The notes under the pieces were generated by a model. It was given only the letters and a program-made list of their open reading frames with translations. It had not been told where the DNA came from and did no database searches. 64,000 nucleotides of DNA from Vibrio bathopelagicus (lineage in GTDB: Bacteria > Pseudomonadota > Gammaproteobacteria > Enterobacterales > Vibrionaceae), in the NCBI RefSeq assembly GCF_014879975.1, contig NZ_CP062500.1, positions 2,480,001 to 2,544,000 on the forward strand, in the 5' to 3' direction. Shown here in pieces: positions 28,707-39,683 of this stretch (position 1 is its first letter; the number at the start of each line of letters is the position of its first letter). The translations under genes and the position numbers were made by a program.

Positions 28707-30767
28707 ATGGCAACTGATCCAAGACAACTTTTGGTAACTTGTGCGCTTCCGTACGCTAACGGCTCTATTCACCTTGGTCATATGCTAGAACATATCCAAG
28801 CTGATATCTGGGTTCGATACCAGCGTCTACGTGGCAACACTGTAAACTTCATCTGTGCTGACGATGCTCACGGCACGCCAATTATGCTTAAAGCTCAACA
28901 GATGGGTATCACACCAGAAGAGATGATCGCTGCTGTTAGTGAAGAGCACCAAAAAGACTTCGCTGGCTTTGATATCAGCTTTGATAACTACCACAGCACA
29001 CATAGCGAAGAGAACCGTGAACTGGCTTCTCATATCTACCTTGAGCTTAAAAAGAACGGTTTCATCTCTAGCCGTACTATTTCTCAGCTTTTCGACCCTG
29101 AGAAAGAGATGTTTCTTCCAGACCGTTTTGTAAAAGGTACTTGCCCTAAGTGTAAGTCAGAAGACCAATACGGTGATAACTGTGATAACTGTGGTGAGAC
29201 ATACAGCCCAACTGAACTGATTAATCCTAAATCAGCGGTTTCTGGCGCAACTCCAGTAATGAAAGACTCTGAGCACTTCTTCTTCGACCTACCTCAGTTC
29301 GAAAGCATGCTTAAAGAGTGGACTCGTTCTGGTTCTCTACAGAATGAAACTGCAAACAAAATGCAGGAATGGTTCGAGTCTGGCCTGCAACAGTGGGATA
29401 TCTCACGTGATGCGCCTTACTTCGGCTTCGAAATCCCAGGCGAAAAAGACAAGTTCTTCTACGTATGGCTAGATGCGCCAGTTGGCTACATGGCTTCTTT
29501 CAAGAACCTGTGTGACAAGCGTGACGATCTAGACTTCGACGAATACTGGAAGAAAGATAGCACAACTGAGCTTTACCACTTCATCGGTAAAGACATTGTG
29601 TACTTCCACTCTCTATTCTGGCCTGCAATGCTAGAAGGTTCTGGTTTCCGCAAGCCAAACAACGTATTTGTACACGGCTACGTAACCGTAAACGGCGCTA
29701 AGATGTCTAAGTCAAAAGGCACATTCATCAAAGCAAGCACGTACCTAAACCACCTAGACCCTGAATGTCTACGTTACTATTACGCTGCTAAGCTAAACAG
29801 CCGTATCGACGACCTTGACCTTAACCTTGAAGACTTCACTCAACGTGTAAACGCTGACGTAGTAAATAAGATTGTTAACTTGGCTTCTCGTAACGCAGGC
29901 TTCATCACTAAACGTTTCGAAGGCAAGCTTTCTGCTGAATTTGCAGAACCAGAGCTTTACAGCGAATTCGTAGCAGCGGCTGAGCGTATCGGTCAACTGT
30001 ACGAAACTCGTGAGTTTAGCCGCGCTATTCGTGAAGTAACGGCACTGGCTGACAAAGCTAACCAGTACATCGACGAAAAAGCACCTTGGGTTCTTGCAAA
30101 AGAAGAAGGTAAAGAGAAAGAGCTTCAAGAAGTTTCTTCTGTAGGTATTAACCTATTCCGCGTACTCATGGCTTACCTGAAACCCGTTATGCCAGAACTA
30201 GCCGCTCGCACAGAAGCTTTCCTAAACGAAGAGCTAACGTGGGAAGCGATTGCTACTCCGCTAACTGATCACGAAATCAATAAGTTCAAGGCGCTATTTA
30301 GCCGTATTGATCCGAAGAAAGTAGAAGCAATGATCGAGTCTTCTAAAGAAGATGCAGCCGCTGAAGCAGCAGCAAAAGAAAAAGCAGAAGCGGAAAAAGA
30401 GCAAGCAAGCCAAACTGAACTAGACAAAGAGCCAATCGCAGACGAAATTGAATTCGATGCCTTTGCAGCAGTCGATATGCGAATCGCTCGTATCATCTCT
30501 TGTGAAGAAGTACCAAAAGCCAACAAACTGCTGAAATTCCAATTGGACATCGGTGGTGAGACTCGCCAAGTATTCTCTGGCATCAAGTCAGCGTACAAAC
30601 CTGAAAAGCTAGAAGGCAAGCTAACTGTAATGGTAGCAAACCTTAAACCTCGTAAGATGAAGTTTGGCATGTCTGAAGGCATGATCTTAGCTGCTGGCCC
30701 TGGTGGCAGCGACTTGTGGATCCTTGAACCACACGAAGGTGCTCAACCAGGCATGCGTGTAATGTAA
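28707..30767 (+). CDS. metG: Methionyl-tRNA synthetase
   Basis: Charges initiator and elongator tRNA-Met. It has 686 residues, the long form. The class I HIGH-type motif is HLGH near residue 22. The zinc-binding region has four Cys (CPKC and CDNC, near 146-162), KMSKS lies near 332, and a Glu/Ala-rich linker (about 545-575) leads to a C-terminal tRNA-binding (EMAP-like) domain that gives dimerisation. The ribosome-binding site is weak. Confidence 0.98.
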   Translation: MATDPRQLLVTCALPYANGSIHLGHMLEHIQADIWVRYQRLRGNTVNFICADDAHGTPIMLKAQQMGITPEEMIAAVSEEHQKDFAGFDISFDNYHSTHSEENRELASHIYLELKKNGFISSRTISQLFDPEKEMFLPDRFVKGTCPKCKSEDQYGDNCDNCGETYSPTELINPKSAVSGATPVMKDSEHFFFDLPQFESMLKEWTRSGSLQNETANKMQEWFESGLQQWDISRDAPYFGFEIPGEKDKFFYVWLDAPVGYMASFKNLCDKRDDLDFDEYWKKDSTTELYHFIGKDIVYFHSLFWPAMLEGSGFRKPNNVFVHGYVTVNGAKMSKSKGTFIKASTYLNHLDPECLRYYYAAKLNSRIDDLDLNLEDFTQRVNADVVNKIVNLASRNAGFITKRFEGKLSAEFAEPELYSEFVAAAERIGQLYETREFSRAIREVTALADKANQYIDEKAPWVLAKEEGKEKELQEVSSVGINLFRVLMAYLKPVMPELAARTEAFLNEELTWEAIATPLTDHEINKFKALFSRIDPKKVEAMIESSKEDAAAEAAAKEKAEAEKEQASQTELDKEPIADEIEFDAFAAVDMRIARIISCEEVPKANKLLKFQLDIGGETRQVFSGIKSAYKPEKLEGKLTVMVANLKPRKMKFGMSEGMILAAGPGGSDLWILEPHEGAQPGMRVM

Positions 30768-30785
30768 TGCCGGTTTAGCCGCTTA

Positions 30786-30822
30786 AAAGTCCCCATAACA
30801 GCCATGTTATGGGGATTTTTTA
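30786..30822 (+). terminator. Terminator of metG
   Basis: CCCCATAAC and GTTATGGGG form a perfect stem with a six-base loop, then ATTTTTT. Confidence 0.92.
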
Positions 30823-30955
30823 TATCTATGGAAAACAAGCGTTCTCTGTTAGAGTCGCCCTCAACTATGCTATGTAGAGTAAAGTGTGCTTTATCAAATC
30901 CAATACATTTGATTGGAGCCATATTCACTCCCAGATACCTTTTTAGGACTACCCT

Positions 30956-31435
30956 GTGACTAACAATGAAATCTTGCGTCGTATTCAACACGCACTAAAC
31001 CTTAAAAATGCACAAATCATCAAAGCTATTGAACAAGCTGACGTTACCGTTGCTCACGATAAAGTAATCAACTGGCTGAAAGACGATAACGACAAGTCAT
31101 GCGCAACGATGAAAGACAAAGAGTTAGCGGTATTTCTAAATGGTTTCATCAACCTGAAGCGTGGCAAGAAAGAAGGTGAGCAGCCAAAACCTGAAGTTGC
31201 ACTAACGAACAACATGATTTTCATGAAGCTACGTATCGCGCTAAACATGAAAGCTGAAGATGTACTTGATGTACTTGAAATTGTTGGTGTGAGCTTAAGT
31301 AAACACGAGATCGGCGCTTACTTCCGCAAGCCAGAAAACAAGAACTACAAAGTGTGTGAAGACCAATTACTTTGTGATTACTTAAATGGCGTTCAGTTCA
31401 CTAACCGCCCAGACTCAGAAGAGTTTGCAGGGTAA
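30956..31435 (+). CDS. DUF1456 family protein (YehS-like)
   Basis: A 159-residue protein made of two copies of the DUF1456 unit: the first near residues 1-65 (NNEILRRIQHALNLKNA) and the second near 82-145 (NNMIFMKLRIALNMKAE). The start is a GTG at 30956, with TAGGA about eight bases upstream. No membrane segment or catalytic motif is seen. The E. coli relative YehS has no settled function. It is a single gene between two terminators. Confidence 0.85.
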   Translation: MTNNEILRRIQHALNLKNAQIIKAIEQADVTVAHDKVINWLKDDNDKSCATMKDKELAVFLNGFINLKRGKKEGEQPKPEVALTNNMIFMKLRIALNMKAEDVLDVLEIVGVSLSKHEIGAYFRKPENKNYKVCEDQLLCDYLNGVQFTNRPDSEEFAG

Positions 31436-31513
31436 GTTACGACTCATAAGTAAGTTATTACACACAGGTAACTTACTGCCTATTGGTAAGCTGTTACCAA
31501 CTAGCGATAAATA

Positions 31514-31556
31514 AAAAGCGGCGAGATAATCAAATTATCTCGCCGCTTTTTTGTTT
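31514..31556. terminator. Bidirectional terminator between DUF1456 gene and fadR
   Basis: AAAGCGGCGAGATAAT and its complement form a long perfect stem with A- and T-runs on either side. The genes are convergent. Confidence 0.92.
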
Positions 31557-31608
31557 TCTTTACGTCGTTTACTTAATAAGTAAACCAACCGTACTTTAAT
31601 GAAAAGAC

Positions 31609-32448
31609 TTAGCTGTCGTCTTCAGTAAAGTTTGTTGGCAACGTTGTTTTCATCTCGTTCCAAATCTGTGCGCTTGCGATACCGTAGTTACGAATCACAA
31701 GTGGTAAATTCTCTCGTTCACCACTTTCACAAATAACAAACAAGTTTTTGTAGAACTCCATGGCTAAACGACGAGCTTCCGGGTTAGAGAAGTAGTAGCT
31801 GCCAACACGGTCATACAGTTTACGAACGCCGTTAAAAATCAGGCCGTAAATTTGGTTACCAGAATGGAATGCTAAACGTTGGAAAAGCATGTAATCATAA
31901 AAATTAAACGTCTTAGCAACTAAGATCGTTTGGCGCTTCGCTTCATCTTTTTCTACGTCTTCTTTCACTGATTGTTTGATCTTGTCAGCATACGGAGAAG
32001 ACTCAAGGAATTCATCCCATGTCGGTGCCGCAAGTAAAGCTTCACAAGATTCAATCACGTTAGTAATAGTACGCTCAGAAGCTTCTTTATTTGCTTTAAA
32101 TGCATAACGCATAAAGATAGGACTGATATTGGTACGTGCAGCAAGCAAGTCTTCGACCATTTTACTTGCGTTATCAACGTCCAGCGTCATTAACGTATCT
32201 AGAATATGAAGACCTGAGGTTTCCATAAACTGGTTAACTTTAGTTGGCTTGCCGTGTTGGATCGTCAACCAACCATCACGAGCAAGACGCTGTAGTACTT
32301 CACGAAGCGTAGTACGTGTAACACCAATCAGTTCAGAAAGCTCACGCTCTGCGGGCAAGATAGAACCTGGAGCGAAACGGCCATTCCAAATACTTTCAAT
32401 GATATACTTTTCTGCAAATCCTGCCGGGCTCTTCGCCTTAATGACCAT
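31609..32448 (-). CDS. fadR: Fatty-acid-responsive regulator FadR
   Basis: GntR-family regulator that releases DNA on binding long-chain acyl-CoA. It represses fad genes and activates unsaturated fatty acid synthesis in E. coli. It has 279 residues, against 239 in E. coli; vibrio FadR proteins are known to carry an insertion of about 40 residues in the ligand domain, and the length fits this. The N-terminal winged helix ([24 protein letters not shown], split here as PAERELSEL and TRTTLREVL) is near residues 30-60. It is divergent from nhaB, as in E. coli. Confidence 0.96.
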   Translation of the reverse strand: MVIKAKSPAGFAEKYIIESIWNGRFAPGSILPAERELSELIGVTRTTLREVLQRLARDGWLTIQHGKPTKVNQFMETSGLHILDTLMTLDVDNASKMVEDLLAARTNISPIFMRYAFKANKEASERTITNVIESCEALLAAPTWDEFLESSPYADKIKQSVKEDVEKDEAKRQTILVAKTFNFYDYMLFQRLAFHSGNQIYGLIFNGVRKLYDRVGSYYFSNPEARRLAMEFYKNLFVICESGERENLPLVIRNYGIASAQIWNEMKTTLPTNFTEDDS

Positions 32449-33088
32449 CTACACTTCAATCCAATTTAATTATTATGTTCTAATTTACTCATCATACCAC
32501 TAGTCTTACCTAGCTGAAATACCCCCAAAAACTTTACTCACCCAAATATAACAATAGAGCTAAAGCTCTAAAGTTCAGTACACGTTTGCACCTAGAGTTT
32601 GGAAAGCAAGTGACTATAAACCATCATTCCAACAACTCATTAACACAACAAAAAACGTTAAAAATCAACGATATTGGTCATATTTAAAGGGTAATTAAAA
32701 TGCAATATTAAGTTGTAATAATCACACATAAACAGTCTTTATTATGTTGATTTCAATCATTTCGCCGAAATATTGATTCTAGTCGGTTTTTATCACATTT
32801 TAAGTGGTATGCTTGCGCTACTTTGATCGCGTTTCTCAACAAAAAAGAGGTATTTTTAGTGCTACAGGGCTTTTCCTGTTGACTAAATGTTATCTAAGAG
32901 TAGAGTTGCGCTCAAAAATAAGCAGTGCTTGAGTTTCTAAGGGAGTGACTTGGCAAGACCACAGAACATTACATGGAATGTAGTTTTTCTAAGTCACTGT
33001 TAGTTATAGTTTTTAATCAATTTTATAGCTCGATTCTCAAAATGTTGTATTTCTTTTCTATTCATAATCAACATAAAAGAGGATTTAC
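32449..33088. promoter_or_regulatory. fadR-nhaB divergent region, 640 bases
   Basis: An unusually long AT-rich gap. It shows a possible short leader frame at 32860 (GTG, seven codons, with AGAGG upstream) and a hairpin whose outer stem pairs AGTGACTT (near 32945) with AAGTCACT (near 32992), enclosing a smaller ACATT/AATGT stem. A short frame of 17 codons starts at 32887 but lacks a ribosome-binding site. An AGAGGAT site serves nhaB. A weak FadR-like match lies near 32499-32515. No known riboswitch was recognised. Confidence 0.45.
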
Positions 33089-34681
33089 ATGCCGATGTCT
33101 CTCGGAAACGCTTTTATCAAGAACTTTCTTGGTAAAGCTCCTGATTGGTATAAACTTGCCATCATTTCCTTTTTAATCATCAACCCGTTTGTTTTTTTCC
33201 TAGTTGACCCATTTGTTGCGGGCTGGCTGTTAGTGGTTGAGTTTATTTTCACTCTAGCTATGGCTCTAAAATGCTACCCTCTTCAACCGGGTGGTTTATT
33301 AGCTATTCAAGCAGTCGCCATTGGCATGACTAAACCTGAAATGGTTTATCACGAGCTCCAAGCAAACCTTCCTGTATTACTCTTGCTCGTATTCATGGTT
33401 GCTGGTATTTACTTCATGAAAGAACTGCTTTTGTTCATTTTCACGAAGATCTTACTTGGTATCCAATCCAAAGCCTTACTCTCTGTCGCTTTCTGTGTCG
33501 CAGCTGCTTTCTTATCAGCATTCCTAGATGCATTAACGGTAATCGCCGTTGTAATCAGCGTTGCTGTTGGCTTCTATTCTATCTACCACAAGGTGGCATC
33601 AGGAAAAGGCACTACGTCTGCACACGATCATACCCATGATGAAGAGATCTCTGAGTTAACTCGTGATGATTTAGAAAATTACCGTGCTTTCCTACGTTCA
33701 CTGCTTATGCACGCAGGTGTGGGTACAGCACTCGGTGGTGTAATGACCATGGTAGGCGAGCCACAAAACTTAGTGATTGCTAAGCAAGCCGGCTGGGAAT
33801 TCGGTGAATTTATCATCCGTATGCTGCCAGTAACATTGCCTGTATTCATCTGCGGCATTATCACTTGTGCACTTGTAGAGAAATTCAAAGTATTTGGCTA
33901 CGGTGCAGAACTGCCAAATAACGTTCGCCAAATCTTAGTTGAATTTGACAACAAAGAACGCGCAAACCGTACAAAACAAGACGTAGCAAAACTATGGGTT
34001 CAAAGTGCAATCGCAGTTTGGCTTATTGTTGGCCTAGCGCTTCACGTCGCTGAAGTAGGTTTGATTGGCCTTTCAGTTATCATCTTAGCCACGGCGTTTA
34101 CTGGTGTAATTGAAGAGCACTCGATGGGTAAAGCCTTTGAAGAAGCGCTACCATTTACTGCACTTCTTGCTGTCTTTTTCGCTGTCGTTGCGGTAATCAT
34201 TGACCAGGGACTATTTAAGCCAGTGATCGATGCAGTACTTCACGTTGAAGATAAAGGCGCACAGCTTGCACTATTCTATGTGGCCAACGGTATCTTATCG
34301 ATGGTTTCAGATAACGTGTTCGTCGGTACGGTTTACATCAACGAAGTGAAAACTGCACTGGTTGAAGGCATCATCACTCGTGACCAATTTGACCTACTTG
34401 CTGTTGCTATCAACACAGGTACTAACCTACCTTCTGTTGCTACGCCAAACGGCCAAGCTGCATTCCTATTCTTATTAACATCGGCACTTGCCCCGTTAAT
34501 TCGACTGTCTTACGGCCGCATGGTTATCATGGCTTTGCCATACACTATCGTACTGGCTCTTGTGGGCCTTGCTGGTATCGTGTTCTTTGTTGAACCGATG
34601 ACAGCTTGGTTCTACGATGCAGGTTGGATCATTCAGCGCACTGGTGAAGTCGTTGCTCCAGTGGTTTCTGGTGGTCACTAA
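33089..34681 (+). CDS. nhaB: Sodium/proton antiporter NhaB
   Basis: Electrogenic Na+/H+ antiporter of the inner membrane that expels sodium and helps pH and salt balance, important in a marine bacterium. It has 530 residues, matching V. alginolyticus and E. coli NhaB. About twelve membrane segments are visible, and the conserved Asp-bearing segment [12 protein letters not shown] lies near residue 150. The ribosome-binding site AGAGGAT sits about seven bases before ATG 33089. Confidence 0.97.
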   Translation: MPMSLGNAFIKNFLGKAPDWYKLAIISFLIINPFVFFLVDPFVAGWLLVVEFIFTLAMALKCYPLQPGGLLAIQAVAIGMTKPEMVYHELQANLPVLLLLVFMVAGIYFMKELLLFIFTKILLGIQSKALLSVAFCVAAAFLSAFLDALTVIAVVISVAVGFYSIYHKVASGKGTTSAHDHTHDEEISELTRDDLENYRAFLRSLLMHAGVGTALGGVMTMVGEPQNLVIAKQAGWEFGEFIIRMLPVTLPVFICGIITCALVEKFKVFGYGAELPNNVRQILVEFDNKERANRTKQDVAKLWVQSAIAVWLIVGLALHVAEVGLIGLSVIILATAFTGVIEEHSMGKAFEEALPFTALLAVFFAVVAVIIDQGLFKPVIDAVLHVEDKGAQLALFYVANGILSMVSDNVFVGTVYINEVKTALVEGIITRDQFDLLAVAINTGTNLPSVATPNGQAAFLFLLTSALAPLIRLSYGRMVIMALPYTIVLALVGLAGIVFFVEPMTAWFYDAGWIIQRTGEVVAPVVSGGH

Positions 34682-34760
34682 TCTGATTTTGTGTTGCGAA
34701 ACACAATAAGTGTATCTAACTAATCAAAAATATTAGTTGATTAGGAAACTTATCCAAGAT

Positions 34761-34792
34761 AAAAAGCTCTGAGTATTCAGAGCTTTTTTATT
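34761..34792 (+). terminator. Terminator of nhaB
   Basis: AAAGCTCTGA and its complement with a three-base loop are followed by seven Ts. dsbB starts just after, so it has separate control or depends on read-through. Confidence 0.9.
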
Positions 34793-34812
34793 TTATAGAC
34801 GGGATTAAATTC

Positions 34813-35337
34813 GTGAACTTTTTTGCAATGCTCAAAGACTTCTCTAAGGGACGTTTATCTTGGCTTTTACTGCTGGCTTTCATACTATTTTTTGAAGCAT
34901 GCGCCCTTTTCTTCCAGCACGTAATGATGCTTGGCCCTTGCGTGATGTGTATCTATGAGCGCGTTGCCATGCTTGCTATCGGTGTCGCTGCAATGATTGG
35001 TGCTATTGCGCCAAATAATCCGATATCACGTTGGTTAGGCCTTGCTGGTTGGGGATTTGGCGCATACAAGGGTTTGATGCTTGCTTTAGAGCACGTTGAT
35101 TACCAGTTCAACCCGTCTCCTTTCGCAACCTGTGATTTATTCGTCACCTTCCCTAGCTGGGCACCTCTAAACCAATGGGCTCCGTGGATGTTTGAAGCTT
35201 ACGGCGACTGCAGCAAAGTTGTTTGGCAGTTCTTAGATCTTTCTATGCCTCAATGGCTGGTCATTATCTTCGCGGGTAACTTGGTTGCTTTCGGCTTTGT
35301 TGTAGTTTCTCAATTCGTTAAATCAAAGAATGACTAA
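34813..35337 (+). CDS. dsbB: Disulfide bond formation protein DsbB
   Basis: Inner-membrane quinone-linked oxidase that re-oxidises DsbA. It has 174 residues with four membrane segments. The first redox pair is CVMC near residues 41-44 (followed by IYER). The second pair is the Cys of ATCDLF near 104 and of YGDCSKVV near 131. The start is GTG 34813 with GGGAT upstream; this matches the N-terminus usual for vibrio DsbB. The nhaB-dsbB order is conserved with E. coli. Confidence 0.96.
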   Translation: MNFFAMLKDFSKGRLSWLLLLAFILFFEACALFFQHVMMLGPCVMCIYERVAMLAIGVAAMIGAIAPNNPISRWLGLAGWGFGAYKGLMLALEHVDYQFNPSPFATCDLFVTFPSWAPLNQWAPWMFEAYGDCSKVVWQFLDLSMPQWLVIIFAGNLVAFGFVVVSQFVKSKND

Positions 35338-35364
35338 CAATTAGCTCATCATGTTCAGAAACGT

Positions 35365-35392
35365 AAAAGTCGACCAATTGGTCGACTTTTTA
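35365..35392 (+). terminator. Terminator of dsbB
   Basis: AAAAGTCGACCAA is followed immediately by its complement, then TTTTTA. It is a perfect palindrome and may serve the convergent gene too. Confidence 0.85.
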
Positions 35393-35461
35393 TCACTTAA
35401 GCTTTTATCACCGAAAAAAAGTCTGTTGTTCACTCAGACTTAATTTGTCAGTCATGCGCTA

Positions 35462-36082
35462 TTAGCTGTTTTTACCACAGCATTGCTTGAATTTTTTGCC
35501 ACTTTCACACGGACATAGATCGTTTCGACCAATGTCTTTAAATGGGTTCACGCTTTGTGACTTATTACCCAGCATGGCTTCATCTGCCGCAAGTGCCACT
35601 TCAGAAATCATCAAATCAATCTGACCAACCAAGTCTGCAAGCGATGGCGGATTTTGAAGGCCAGCAGCGACCATTTGCTGTTGGGTTTGTTCTTCATCAA
35701 TCGCCAGCATCAATGTAGTTAACAGCGCTTGTAGCATACGTAGCGTACCATCCGCCACTGTCACACTTTGCCACTGCTCTTCGATCGTTGGCCAAACCAT
35801 CATAAAGCCTTCAGCGAAATCAGCGAATTGCTCGTTAAAGTCACCTTCCGCAAACACATCTGCTAGTAAGTATTCACTACGCTGAATCAGGTTGTGCTGA
35901 CGGTTAATTTGTTCTGTCACTATTGTTACCAGCTCTTTACCCGCTTCAGGCGCGACGATAGCTAGCCATTCTTCTGGATCTAATGGTTTAGTCGCTAGAT
36001 TAGACGCAAGAATCGCACCTTCAATAAACTGCGGTGTAATGTCTGTGACTTGTTCTGGTAGGCTTAATAATTGATATGTCAT
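35462..36082 (-). CDS. YecA/YgfB-like protein with C-terminal SEC-C zinc motif
   Basis: A 206-residue protein. The N-terminal 170 residues are helical and acidic in the UPF0149 (YecA/YgfB) style. The C-terminus carries a SEC-C motif ([19 protein letters not shown]) whose three or four Cys bind zinc, as in the tail of SecA. E. coli YecA binds the ribosome and SecA-linked metal is known for the motif; the role of this protein is not known. It stands alone, divergent from the pseudopilin gene. Confidence 0.85.
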   Translation of the reverse strand: MTYQLLSLPEQVTDITPQFIEGAILASNLATKPLDPEEWLAIVAPEAGKELVTIVTEQINRQHNLIQRSEYLLADVFAEGDFNEQFADFAEGFMMVWPTIEEQWQSVTVADGTLRMLQALLTTLMLAIDEEQTQQQMVAAGLQNPPSLADLVGQIDLMISEVALAADEAMLGNKSQSVNPFKDIGRNDLCPCESGKKFKQCCGKNS

Positions 36083-36293
36083 GAAAGCTCTGGATATTGG
36101 GGCATTTTCGATATTATAACGTTATCCCCGCTAAGATGTCGCCAACCACTTCCCTCTGTTTTCTAACCGACAATCATACGCAAACCATTGCTATTCAAAT
36201 ATTATTGCATTTTCACTTATTTCGCTTTGATAATCAGAATCTTGGGTGTAAAACGCTGCCATAAACATTCAGTTACATTTAGGCGTATTCAAC

Positions 36294-36848
36294 ATGAAAT
36301 CAAAATCCCAAGGTTTTACATTACTCGAACTTGTTGTTGTGATCGTTATTTTGGGTGTTTTAGCAGTCACCGCTGCGCCTCGTTTTCTTGGTGTTCAGCG
36401 AGATGCTCATGAAGCATTAGCGCAAGGTGCGTTTTCAGCGTTCAGAAACAGCATTGATATGTACCATTCACAATGGCTTGTCGATGGTGAACCAGATTTC
36501 GACCAAGTGGTGAATTATGGTGAAGGCGATGTATATCCGTCTGAAACTGGTTTTCCAATCTCGGTTCGAGAGCAAGTACCAACTGCGCCTCCAACAGTGG
36601 AAGGCGATCAATGTGTAGCACTTTGGAATTCTCTAATTGATTCTGATCTTATCGCGCGTTCGCAATATGATACTGGCTTTATTCTACCTTCTGACGAAGC
36701 CATTGTTAGTTGGTATACAGGAACACCAGAATGCTATTACTACTACACGCCAAGTTTTACCGCATCCGAACGCTTGCCTATTCTTTATTATTCTCCGATT
36801 ACCGGAGAGGTAAGAGTAACGCGTGAAATGGCAAACACCGCTCCTTAG
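36294..36848 (+). CDS. Orphan type IV pilin-like protein (pseudopilin)
   Basis: A 184-residue prepilin. The leader is short and polar (MKSKSQG) and the cleavage site is G/FTLLE, with the conserved Glu at +5. A 20-residue hydrophobic helix follows. The globular part has two Cys (near 104 and 143) that could form the usual C-terminal D-loop disulfide. It resembles MSHA- or PilE-like pilins. No prepilin peptidase, ATPase or secretin gene is near, so it must use machinery encoded elsewhere. The family is clear; the system it joins is not. Confidence 0.88.
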   Translation: MKSKSQGFTLLELVVVIVILGVLAVTAAPRFLGVQRDAHEALAQGAFSAFRNSIDMYHSQWLVDGEPDFDQVVNYGEGDVYPSETGFPISVREQVPTAPPTVEGDQCVALWNSLIDSDLIARSQYDTGFILPSDEAIVSWYTGTPECYYYYTPSFTASERLPILYYSPITGEVRVTREMANTAP

Positions 36849-36915
36849 TGACAATCTACCTAACACACCGTACAATCACGCCTCCTAATTTTAGGATGAC
36901 AATTTTGGACAAAAC

Positions 36916-37872
36916 ATGCGAGTAATACTGGGCCCTATGGAGGGCGTTCTTGATCATCTAATGCGCGAAATTCTTACAGAGATTAATGACTATGACCTCT
37001 GTGTCACAGAGTTCGTACGTATCGTTGATCAACTTCTTCCCCCGCATGTTTTCCACCGTATTTGTCCTGAATTACATCAAGGTTCTCAAACCATGGCAGG
37101 TGTACCTATTCACCTGCAGCTTCTTGGACAGCATCCAAATTGGATGGCTGAAAATGCCTTCCAAGCGGCCAGTTTAGGCGCTAAAGGCATCGATATTAAC
37201 TTTGGGTGCCCTGCGAAAGCGGTAAACAAAAGTAATGGTGGAGCGTCACTGCTAAAAGAGCCAGAGCTCATCTATCAAGTAGTGAAAGCTTGCCGTGAAG
37301 CGGTACCTGCTCACATTCCCGTGTCCGCTAAAATTCGATTAGGTTGGGAACACCCTGAAGAGTGCTTTGAAATTGTCGACGCTATCGAGCAAGCAAAAGC
37401 TGACGAACTCACCGTGCATGCACGAACCAAAGTTGGCGGCTATAAAGCCAGTGAAATCAAATGGGATTACATCAATCAAATAAGAGAGAAAACCTCTCTA
37501 CCGTTGATCGCAAATGGGGAAATTTGGAACTATCAAGATTGTCAAGATTGCATTGAGGCAACAGGCGTCGACTCATTAATGGTCTGCCGCGGCGCTTTTA
37601 ATATTCCAAACCTTGGTAATGTCGTTAAGCACAACCACCAGAAAATGCCGTGGGATAAAGTGATCGCGCTTTTACTGCGCTATTCAGAGTTTCAAATTAA
37701 GGGGGATAAAGGCATGTACTACCCCAATAGAGTGAAGCAGTGGTTTGTCTATTTAAGTAAAGGTTACCCTGAAGCGAACGAACTGTTTAAAGAAATTCGT
37801 ACTTTCAAGAAAGCGCCGCCTATCGTGGAGCGCCTACAACGTTATCAAGAAGAGCATTTCCACTCAGCTTAA
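36916..37872 (+). CDS. dusC: tRNA-dihydrouridine(16) synthase DusC
   Basis: FMN enzyme that reduces U16 of tRNA to dihydrouridine. It has 318 residues. The N-terminal GPMEGVLDHLMRE, the catalytic Cys in INFGCPAKAVNKSNGGA near 98, and the lysine and histidine of KIRLGW and TVHART are present. The GPMEGV start and length point to DusC rather than DusA or DusB. It is a single gene 67 bases after the pseudopilin. Confidence 0.94.
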   Translation: MRVILGPMEGVLDHLMREILTEINDYDLCVTEFVRIVDQLLPPHVFHRICPELHQGSQTMAGVPIHLQLLGQHPNWMAENAFQAASLGAKGIDINFGCPAKAVNKSNGGASLLKEPELIYQVVKACREAVPAHIPVSAKIRLGWEHPEECFEIVDAIEQAKADELTVHARTKVGGYKASEIKWDYINQIREKTSLPLIANGEIWNYQDCQDCIEATGVDSLMVCRGAFNIPNLGNVVKHNHQKMPWDKVIALLLRYSEFQIKGDKGMYYPNRVKQWFVYLSKGYPEANELFKEIRTFKKAPPIVERLQRYQEEHFHSA

Positions 37873-37940
37873 CTACGTCTTAGCCTAGAAGAGCCATCAG
37901 CCTTTCTCCTTCTTAACAGCACTAGACTTCAATAACGTGG

Positions 37941-39407
37941 TTAAAACTCGATTCGGTCTTTACCGGTCGTCTTAGCCACGTACAGTTTTTCATCGGCGTA
38001 CTTAAATATCTCTTCAAAATTGAGTTTGCTTTGCTCTGTTTCAACAATACACACGCCGCCAGATACCGTGAAGCCATTAGGGGTGATATCCGCAGATTTA
38101 GAACAAACCGCACTTTTTACGCGTTGTAATGTTCTGATCAATGTTTCTCGATCATCGCCTTTCATGTAGACAACGAACTCTTCACCACCAAATCTTGCTG
38201 CAACATCACTACTTCGAATGCTATTGCTTATCTGGCGTGACATATAGCGGATTACATCGTCACCTTTATCGTGGCCAAAGGTGTCATTTATCGACTTGAA
38301 ATCATCGATATCGAACACCGTTAAAGCAAACAACTGATCATGTTCCACACTGCGCCAAAACGCTTCTAAACCACGTCGATTCAATAACCCTGTCATTGGG
38401 TCTTTGGCTGCAAGTTCTTTGAAATAGCCACGTTCGATATTGGAATTAACATAAAAGAAAATCGTAACCGAGAACAGGTATACGATAATAGCGACGATTA
38501 GGCTGTCTTTTTCATGTATAAAGAAGTTCTTTAGCTCCGCAACTAAATCAAATTCGTAATACATTGCATGGTGAGAGGCGACACCTTCTAATTCAATCTC
38601 TCGGTACAGAACGGAGTTATCGCTAGGTAACGTACGAGTTGTATCGATGATATCAATCCGTCCCGCTAAATTTTCGCTCGCACTCTCGAAAAGTTTACTC
38701 GCATCGATATCCACGGATAACATCCCTTGGTGTTCACCTTTATGAAAAACGGGGATCGTCATGCTCATGGCTCGCCTTAGCGAATCTAAACGATAAGCTG
38801 GCCCTGACAAGGTTAATTTCTCTGGGTTATTTGCTGTTTTTTGCCAATATGGACGGCTCTTAATCGTTGAGAGTAGTTCTTTGCTTAAGCCTTTAGCAAA
38901 ATCTTCAGGTGAAGAGATAACATACCCTTGGGAAGCGATGAAGTTGACCCCAGCATGGTACTTATCCAATTGAGACAAAAAAGAAAGGATTGGCGCTAGT
39001 GAGATTTTTTCAGATGCGCTTCGGTAGCTATCGCTCGACTCGGTGCATAGCATCTCATCACCAACGAGCATGTAGTCGATGTCTACAGAAGGGATGTCTG
39101 TGGTTTTTCCTTCTGCCAACAACAGTCCATCAATAGGCCAGATTTGACATAAACCACCAATCACTTGCTTGTTATGGTCTAACGAAAGTGGATGAGTGGA
39201 TTTGTAATAATTTGAAAAGCTATAATCAAGCGCAGTCACGACCTTAGTCGTGCGGCTAAAGACATCTTCTACTCTGTGAAACTCTCCAGATATCTCTTGT
39301 CTTACACCTTCAACATGATTTTTGGCAATGATACCAAACAACATGGCTGCAATGATCGCGGGAAAACCAAATACAAAGGTAAGGCTAAAGTGCCTGTTAA
39401 CTTTCAT
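37941..39407 (-). CDS. Membrane diguanylate cyclase with periplasmic Cache-like sensor
   Basis: Predicted c-di-GMP synthase of 488 residues. Two membrane segments (about 8-25 and 300-320) bracket a periplasmic part of roughly 270 residues that looks like a double Cache sensor. The GGDEF domain follows at about 330-488. FDIDDFKSINDTFGHDKGDD holds the metal and substrate residues, and the active site is GGEEF. The RxxD inhibitory site is present as RSSD, correctly placed before VAARFGGEEF, so product inhibition is likely. It lies 276 bases behind a solute-binding protein gene on the same strand. Confidence 0.93.
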   Translation of the reverse strand: MKVNRHFSLTFVFGFPAIIAAMLFGIIAKNHVEGVRQEISGEFHRVEDVFSRTTKVVTALDYSFSNYYKSTHPLSLDHNKQVIGGLCQIWPIDGLLLAEGKTTDIPSVDIDYMLVGDEMLCTESSDSYRSASEKISLAPILSFLSQLDKYHAGVNFIASQGYVISSPEDFAKGLSKELLSTIKSRPYWQKTANNPEKLTLSGPAYRLDSLRRAMSMTIPVFHKGEHQGMLSVDIDASKLFESASENLAGRIDIIDTTRTLPSDNSVLYREIELEGVASHHAMYYEFDLVAELKNFFIHEKDSLIVAIIVYLFSVTIFFYVNSNIERGYFKELAAKDPMTGLLNRRGLEAFWRSVEHDQLFALTVFDIDDFKSINDTFGHDKGDDVIRYMSRQISNSIRSSDVAARFGGEEFVVYMKGDDRETLIRTLQRVKSAVCSKSADITPNGFTVSGGVCIVETEQSKLNFEEIFKYADEKLYVAKTTGKDRIEF

Positions 39408-39683
39408 ATAATATGCTCTTAGCGCTTAGCTATTTTCATTTATCCCGTTAATATTATGACATTAATCAGCAAACCTATCGATGTAAAATAATGTAAATTC
39501 ATATTAACGGCATAGCTGACGGCCAAATAGTTAATAATAAATGAATAAAATAATCACTTATAAAAGAATAAATTAGAGCAATGTAGCCATTATATTGAGT
39601 TAATTCCCCGTTCCTCTTCGTTAATTTCAATTCTGTTAACAAAGTAATTTATATACCACGTATAGTCACCATTCTGCCTATTT

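Noticed and set aside
32499..32515. FadR-like site in the fadR-nhaB gap
   Set aside because: Only the GGT and GAC parts of the core match; much weaker than the site at acpP.
32973..33176. A 67-codon open frame at the start of nhaB
   Set aside because: It overlaps the nhaB start in another frame and lacks a ribosome-binding site; its first part may only reflect AT-rich leader sequence.
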